A stretch of DNA of 64,000 nucleotides from Algiphilus sp. Its GTDB lineage: Bacteria > Pseudomonadota > Gammaproteobacteria > Nevskiales > Nevskiaceae. Positions 63,872 through 64,000 of the stretch are shown here, piece after piece. The stretch covers positions 1-64,000 of the forward strand of contig NZ_JAGLEJ010000020.1 in assembly GCF_023145115.1 (NCBI RefSeq), written 5' to 3'. The notes beneath the pieces were generated by a model. The model saw only the letters and a program-made list of their open reading frames with translations. It did no database searches and was not told the DNA's origin. The translations under genes and the position numbers were made by a program. Within the stretch, counting starts at the first letter, position 1; each line of letters starts with the position of its first letter.

Positions 63872-64000
63872 CGCGATTCCGGCATGCGGCCGGCGCCATG
63901 CTGCTGGCGCTGGCGTTCTCGAACGGCGCCGCCGCGGCATCCGGAACGCCGGCGACCGGCGCGGAGCTGCTCGCCGACGGCCAGATCGCTCGGGCCGTGG
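63868..64000 (+). CDS. truncated secreted protein downstream of bcsC
   Basis: The ATG at 63868 overlaps the bcsC stop by 4 bp and opens a frame of 44 codons to the window edge. It begins with a typical signal peptide (GAMLLALAFSNGAAA). The remaining residues (SGTPATGAELLADGQIARAV) do not identify a family. Its coupling to bcsC indicates that it belongs to the cellulose operon and acts in the envelope. Confidence 0.7.
   Translation, partial: MTRFRHAAGAMLLALAFSNGAAAASGTPATGAELLADGQIARAV

Overview
The window is GC-rich DNA from a gammaproteobacterium. Three things point there: the chromosomal order mutS / cinA-recA-recX-alaS-lysC-csrA-tRNA-Ser, the pilBCD-coaE-zapD-yacG-tadA cluster, and a set of DUF1329, DUF3450 and MMPL/RND genes typical of Pseudomonas-like and marine or hydrocarbon-associated gammas. 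The genus cannot be fixed from the sequence alone.

Positions 1 to about 7152 are the right end of an integrated conjugative element. They carry F-type transfer genes (traG, partial, and traH), a replication-initiator-like helix-turn-helix gene with a striking array of dyads inside it, an AlpA-like gene, a repeat-rich control region, a cargo tRNA-Arg(CCT) and a tyrosine integrase. The element ends in a 3' remnant of a tRNA-Arg gene, the probable attachment site. Its left end lies outside the window.

From 7179 to about 38900 the genes are mostly housekeeping: gspA/gspB type II secretion accessories; argD; tRNA-Ala(CGC); the slipin/NfeD pair; a LOG-family gene and clpB, with a heat-shock-like promoter between them; a YeeE/YedE pair; tadA-yacG-zapD-coaE-pilD-pilC-pilB (no pilin gene here); a DUF4382 lipoprotein; tRNA-Ser(GCT); csrA; lysC; alaS; recX; recA; pncC/cinA; mutS; two small genes; a DUF1329 gene with an operator-like dyad; an ABC1 kinase; and a DUF6918-like gene.

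From 38926 to 45357 six genes on the minus strand form one tightly overlapping operon: DUF3450, a large ExbB-like protein (TtpC type), ExbB, ExbD, TonB, and a TPR protein fused to a complete DUF1329 domain. This resembles the Vibrio TonB2 arrangement, but the terminal TPR::DUF1329 fusion is unusual. It suggests TonB energy coupled to transport of lipid or another hydrophobic substrate at the outer membrane. Further along lie two SDR genes, a Fur-box-preceded DUF2061 gene, a CC0125-type lipoprotein, greB, and an MMPL/RND protein with a C-terminal cyclic-nucleotide-binding-like domain next to a LolA-like periplasmic protein. The RND/LolA-like pair, the free DUF1329 protein and the TonB-linked DUF1329 fusion may serve one envelope lipid-trafficking function (inference).

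From 53356 to the end is a cellulose operon: bcsD, a bcsP-like gene, a fused bcsA-bcsB gene, bcsZ, bcsC and a truncated secreted-protein gene. It is built for c-di-GMP-controlled, probably ordered or crystalline cellulose. No intergenic stretch exceeds about 300 bases. The two longest, 5448-5727 and 25295-25583, both hold repeats that are described in the feature list.
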